A stretch of DNA of 64,000 nucleotides. Source: Flavitalea sp966112615 (GTDB taxonomy: Bacteria; Bacteroidota; Bacteroidia; Chitinophagales; Chitinophagaceae). Within the stretch, counting starts at the first letter, position 1; each line of letters starts with the position of its first letter. Below are positions 60,459 through 64,000 of this stretch, one piece after another. Below the pieces are notes generated by a model, which had not been told where the DNA came from, made no database searches, and saw only the letters and a program-made list of their open reading frames with translations. A program made the position numbers and the translations under genes. The stretch spans positions 1 through 64,000 of the forward strand of contig CBHWDO010000012.1 of NCBI GenBank assembly GCA_966112615.1, written 5' to 3'.

Positions 60459-60869
60459 TTAGAATTGAGTGGTCAGCTTAATTGCCATGGAAGCCACGAT
60501 TAGAGTTTTGTCCATGAACTGTTTCTTTTCCGTTTCCTTTAGGTTGAATCGCTGATCTCCATCGATACCACCTTCCATGGTAACTTTGATCCGAAGGTCT
60601 TCGAATACTTTATCGAACTGCCCCGGCGGAATCCCGTCAAGTAATATTGCAGTATCCACAATGATCACAGATTGGATCAATTCATTGGATTGACCAATTT
60701 CGGTTTCAGGAATACTTCCCGAGGCATCCGGTTCTGATTCAGCAATTACCACATAACTGCCGCCGGTGCGCTTACGTGTTACAATAGTTGAAGCATTTCC
60801 AATGGTTTCAACTTCAACCATAACGGAAATCTCACTGCTGTTTTCTTTCAAATAATAATAATTGCTCAT
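60459..60869 (-). CDS. Small protein of unknown function, operon partner
   Basis: A 136-residue protein starting MSNYYYLKENSSEISVMVEVETIG. It is beta-rich with Ser/Thr/Val strands and no signal peptide, so it is probably cytoplasmic. No family is recognised. The upstream frame to 60917 adds 16 residues without a strong reason; the ATG at 60867-60869 gives a normal start. The gene precedes the secreted barrel-like protein by 4 bp. Upstream is the terminator of the GH127 gene (60961-60992). Confidence 0.6.
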   Translation of the reverse strand: MSNYYYLKENSSEISVMVEVETIGNASTIVTRKRTGGSYVVIAESEPDASGSIPETEIGQSNELIQSVIIVDTAILLDGIPPGQFDKVFEDLRIKVTMEGGIDGDQRFNLKETEKKQFMDKTLIVASMAIKLTTQF

Positions 60870-60960
60870 GACGATAAGTTGAGGTAGAGAGAGGAGGTCG
60901 TCAGGCAGGGGGTTCAAATAAAAATAAAAACAAATATTTGATAAGGCAATACTAATCTAA

Positions 60961-60992
60961 AAACAAAAAAGCCAGGCTGCTTGCCTGGCTTT
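60961..60992 (-). terminator. Intrinsic terminator of the GH127 gene
   Basis: AAAGCCAGG (60968-60976) and CCTGGCTTT (60984-60992) form a 9-bp stem with a 7-base loop. On the minus strand it is followed by TTTTTTGTTT. It lies 20 bp past the GH127 stop codon. Confidence 0.92.
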
Positions 60993-61012
60993 GATTTCGT
61001 GAGATATTTATC

Positions 61013-62971
61013 TTAGTAATTGATCCTGATTTCTTTAACCGTTGTTGGAAGCCATACCTGCATTGGATTGGCACCACGGTTATTCCAGGCAAAGTATGGA
61101 ATCGCCGTTACCGTCTTACTGATCGTGTTCACCGATTTTGAATCATTCGAAACTTCAGCAACCAGTGCATCAAACTCGATCGTATTCACTCCGCCGAGAA
61201 AATCGCCTTTATGATTTACTTTGAAAACAGGATGATCAGGCAGAACCACATTCCATGCTTCACCGCCATTGTCCTTTCCTTCGATACAATACACTAATGG
61301 ACCATATTGCAAAGCGATGCGCTGTTCGTTTTGTTTCAACTCAGGCCTGCTTGCAAGCATCCTTACTTCCATCGGGAACTCAATGGATACTTTATCACCC
61401 TTCTTCCAGGTCCTGCTGATCTTCGCATACCCATGGTCGTTAGTATATTTAACTGGCTTTCCATTCACCTTTATTACGGGTTGAACATTTTTCTTATCAG
61501 CATAATGGTATAACTCACCTGGAGCAGGTTCATTCAACCAGCCCGGAATGCGCAGGTTAACAGTAAATGCTCTGGACCTGGCAGGATCAACCGACAAAAC
61601 AGCTTGGCCATTCCATGGATATCCAGACTCCATCTTCACTGCTACATCTGTTCCGTTCAATTTCAATTTTGTATTACTGCCAATGAAGAGATTTACATAC
61701 ATACCATCGTTCGAAGTATTGTAGATATAGTTGCCGAGAGAAGCAACGAGTCGTGCAATATTGGAAGGACAACAAGCAGTTCCAAACCACTCTCTCCTGC
61801 TATGAGTTCCTGTTGATGCAAGCGGATTACCATAGAAGAAACGATCACCGCTTAATGAAAGTCCATCCAGTGCTGCATTGTACAGGCTTCGTTCCAATAC
61901 ATCCACATACTTAGATTCGCCGCTCAGCATATTCATGCGCTGGTTCCAGAAGACCATTCCTACGGATGCACAGGTTTCGCTGTAAGCATCTTCATTTGGA
62001 AGATCATAGTCAACACCAAATCCTTCATTCCTTGCCTGCGCACCAATACCGCCGGTGATATACATATTGCGGAACACAACATCTTCCCAAACTCTTTTCA
62101 TCGCATTCACATAACCAACATCATTGGTGACTGCCGCCACATCTGCCGCACCGGTATACATATACATTGCTCGAACCGCATGCCCGGTGATCTCTTTCTG
62201 ATCCTTTACGGGAATATCGTCCTGGCAATACTTTGGATCTTTCCACTGATCCCAGATCACACCCTTACCATAGCCATGTCCACGCTGATCAAGAAACCAT
62301 TTTGCAAGCTCCATATAGCGCTTGTTGCTGGTCTCATGATAGAGTTTCATCAATGCTAGTTCAATTTCCTGGTGACCTGAAACCCAGTTCCTGTTTTGCA
62401 TTCTGAACGTTTCATCAATATGATTAGCAAAACGAATGGCAACATCCAGCAGTTTTCTTTTTCCTGTAGTGTTGTAATAAGCAATACCTGCTTCAATGAG
62501 GTGACCAGCACAATAATCTTCGTGCTTCTCCATATCGGTCCAGCGCTTATCAAGACCCATCAAGGTATAATAAGTATTCAGGTAGCCATCTTTCAATTGA
62601 GCAGCAGCGATCTTATCGATCCATTCATCAGCCACTTTTTCAATGGAAGGATTGGGATTATTTCTTAGTGAATAAGCCATTGCTTCCAGGGCTTTATACA
62701 CATCAGAATCATCGTAGTAAATTCCTTCGTGATTGCCTTTTTCACCACGGGCTACTTTTTCAAAGTTCCTGATACGACCGGTTTTATTTTCCGTGTAATC
62801 AATACATGCTTTCAGTGTTACATCAGAAACGGTACGAAGTTTCGGACTCCAGAATGCATCATTGATCGTAACCTGTGAAAATGAAACAGGATACAGTTTT
62901 TGAAGCGACTGGGAATTGGCAGTAACTACAACAAGCAATAGCAGTACGAGATAATAGCAACGATTGATCAT
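61013..62971 (-). CDS. GH127 beta-L-arabinofuranosidase, secreted
   Basis: A 652-residue family 127 glycoside hydrolase (former DUF1680) with a signal peptide (ending TANS). The zinc-cysteine active site is visible: E332 and C334 (AYSETCAS), C400-C401 (GTACCPSN), with the candidate acid/base E316 (ARNEGFG). The spacing of 16 residues between the two Glu positions matches the characterised Bifidobacterium enzyme HypBA1 (E322, E338, C340, C417, C418). It should release beta-L-arabinofuranose. It lies 21 bp after an SUMF1-type gene on the same strand. Confidence 0.95.
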   Translation of the reverse strand: MINRCYYLVLLLLVVVTANSQSLQKLYPVSFSQVTINDAFWSPKLRTVSDVTLKACIDYTENKTGRIRNFEKVARGEKGNHEGIYYDDSDVYKALEAMAYSLRNNPNPSIEKVADEWIDKIAAAQLKDGYLNTYYTLMGLDKRWTDMEKHEDYCAGHLIEAGIAYYNTTGKRKLLDVAIRFANHIDETFRMQNRNWVSGHQEIELALMKLYHETSNKRYMELAKWFLDQRGHGYGKGVIWDQWKDPKYCQDDIPVKDQKEITGHAVRAMYMYTGAADVAAVTNDVGYVNAMKRVWEDVVFRNMYITGGIGAQARNEGFGVDYDLPNEDAYSETCASVGMVFWNQRMNMLSGESKYVDVLERSLYNAALDGLSLSGDRFFYGNPLASTGTHSRREWFGTACCPSNIARLVASLGNYIYNTSNDGMYVNLFIGSNTKLKLNGTDVAVKMESGYPWNGQAVLSVDPARSRAFTVNLRIPGWLNEPAPGELYHYADKKNVQPVIKVNGKPVKYTNDHGYAKISRTWKKGDKVSIEFPMEVRMLASRPELKQNEQRIALQYGPLVYCIEGKDNGGEAWNVVLPDHPVFKVNHKGDFLGGVNTIEFDALVAEVSNDSKSVNTISKTVTAIPYFAWNNRGANPMQVWLPTTVKEIRINY

Positions 62972-62992
62972 GTTAGTATTCTTTGTAATATT

Positions 62993-64000
62993 CTATCGGG
63001 CATCTTTCACGCATCGGAAACCGACGGTTGAATTTCGTTCAAATCCTTGTGAAACGCGCAATAAATATTGACGATAATGTAATTCTCTTGGACCGCTCTG
63101 TACATACCACCAGCTGCTGGATGGTTTGTAATAGCTTCCACCCTTCATCATGATATAACGATAACTGCCGCTTTCATACAAATCATTCGTGAGTTGCCAT
63201 ACAGATCCAACAAGATCCTGCAAGCCATATGGGTTTGCACCTTTCGGATAAGATCCCACACGATGCAACTTGCCATCTCCAAGGTTCACCAGCGTTGAAT
63301 CAATTCCATCCAATGCAGATGTGGAAAGGGTTTCATTGACATACTGGATCTTTCTTTTAACAGGTGTTTCCTGCTTCCATGGCCATTCATTTAATTCAGG
63401 AGTCTGTGCAGCATATTGCCATTCAATCTCAGTTGGCAATCTTTTGCCGGCCCATTTTGCATAGGCCTTCGCATCTTCATAGCTAACATATACAACAGGG
63501 AAGTTTCCTTCACCGGATTTGAAATTTCCTTTCACCCAATGCTTCAGAAAATTTGCTGTATCAGTCGGGCGATATTTTGTTGACTGCAAAAATTCTTTGA
63601 ACTGCTCATTGGTTACAGGAAAAATATCCATGTAATAAGATGACATATCAAAAGTTTCACCGGTATCTTCTTTTGGATAAGAGATCGCTTCATCACCATT
63701 GGTCGCATGGAAAGAAAATTTTCCCGCAGGGATCTTTACCATTCCTTTTGGAGTGGATGATGCACCGGTGGTTTTAACTATATCAGAAATTTTTCGACTA
63801 TCGCCTGGTTTGATCGTCACCAAAGTTTCATCCAATAAAATACCATCCTGCATTAACTGGATAATGAAATCACCTTCAAACCTTCCGAATTTTTCGTGGA
63901 GATTCAGCGAATGTTTTCCGGGCTTTAGTTTCAATGGTGTTTTTTCATAGGAAGGATGCCCAGCCCAGATCAGCAACTCAGAGCCCTTATCAGCACTAAG
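62993..64000 (-). CDS. SUMF1/formylglycine-generating-enzyme-like protein (partial)
   Basis: The visible part is 335 residues and runs off the right edge; the frame is open through 64000, so the start is outside. A small beta domain comes first (LIWAGHPSYEKTPLKLKPGKHSLNL...FEGDFIIQLMQDG). The SUMF1/FGE domain follows (MVKIPAGKFSF...YYMDIFPVTNEQFKEFL...VVYVSYEDAKAYAKWAGKRLPTEIEWQYAA...GLQDLVGSVWQLTNDLY...VGFRCVKD). The FGE copper-binding cysteines are not evident, so it is likely a non-catalytic or hydrolase-associated member. It lies 21 bp upstream of GH127. Confidence 0.88.
   Translation of the reverse strand, partial: LSADKGSELLIWAGHPSYEKTPLKLKPGKHSLNLHEKFGRFEGDFIIQLMQDGILLDETLVTIKPGDSRKISDIVKTTGASSTPKGMVKIPAGKFSFHATNGDEAISYPKEDTGETFDMSSYYMDIFPVTNEQFKEFLQSTKYRPTDTANFLKHWVKGNFKSGEGNFPVVYVSYEDAKAYAKWAGKRLPTEIEWQYAAQTPELNEWPWKQETPVKRKIQYVNETLSTSALDGIDSTLVNLGDGKLHRVGSYPKGANPYGLQDLVGSVWQLTNDLYESGSYRYIMMKGGSYYKPSSSWWYVQSGPRELHYRQYLLRVSQGFERNSTVGFRCVKDAR

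Noticed and set aside
1..64000. CRISPR arrays, insertion sequences, rRNA and prophage genes
   Set aside because: No regularly spaced repeats with unique spacers, no transposase or integrase frames, and no rRNA-like stretches were seen on either strand.

Overview
The window looks like a chromosome segment of a Bacteroidota bacterium, most likely of the Chitinophagaceae or a close relative. The evidence is a SusC/SusD pair, a type IX secretion (T9SS) C-terminal sorting domain, GIN-domain (DUF2807) and DUF6340 lipoproteins, LytTR and HisKA_3 two-component systems, almost no Shine-Dalgarno sequences, and a TTTG-N19-TAnnTTTG promoter in front of a tRNA gene. The base composition is moderately AT-rich and there is no obvious foreign island, phage, IS element, CRISPR array or rRNA.

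Layout. 1-3.4 kb: an AT-hook gene fragment, a VWA protein with a Cys4 partner, thioredoxin and a voltage-gated K+ channel ending in a zinc ribbon. 3.4-12 kb: a BglX-type GH3 glucosidase, a beta-barrel protein with hflX, a Rieske protein with a GT2 glycosyltransferase, a DUF6340 lipoprotein, an SDR, a 19-cysteine Csp-like copper protein and tRNA-Asn. This part is unusually rich in palindromic intergenic repeats. 11.8-13.1 kb: a broken AbiEii-like nucleotidyltransferase behind an intact winged-helix partner, then a DUF2200 protein. 13.2-18 kb: secreted proteins of unknown function, one with an internal duplication. 18-27 kb: two two-component systems, two class-C beta-lactamase-fold hydrolases and an M28 peptidase. 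27.5-32.2 kb: an AAA ATPase with a nuclease-like tail behind a repeated operator-like motif, a GIN-domain lipoprotein and a T9SS cargo protein. 32.3-40.2 kb: a giant membrane-embedded patatin with a partner, divergent from a secreted protein / membrane protein / histidine kinase / response regulator operon. 40.5-52.3 kb: a six-gene polysaccharide utilisation locus (susC, susD, two GH92 alpha-mannosidases, a LacI regulator, a ROK kinase), with two LacI-type palindromes upstream of susC. 52.3-64 kb: orphan histidine kinases, a royal-jelly-type lipoprotein, a cytochrome c lipoprotein, cold-shock and RRM RNA-binding proteins, dienelactone hydrolase, a GH127 beta-L-arabinofuranosidase and the 3' part of an SUMF1-type gene.

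How the genes fit together. The PUL is the clearest pathway: SusC/D import alpha-mannosidic glycans, the GH92 enzymes trim them, the ROK protein probably phosphorylates a released sugar, and LacI probably controls the operon through the palindromes before susC. GH3 and GH127 add glucoside and arabinoside cleavage elsewhere.

Most unusual signals. (1) A dispersed modular element is built from conserved GGGCTGA / GCTGAACG boxes that alternate with hairpins of changing sequence but preserved pairing, mostly with three-base loops. Four copies abut stop codons and a fifth lies in frame inside the GT2 gene. (2) A second kind of intergenic repeat consists of 7- or 8-bp tandem units, in two places arranged as long inverted arms. 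(3) A patatin has its catalytic dyad split by a roughly 630-residue polytopic membrane insertion and lies beside a divergent signalling operon.
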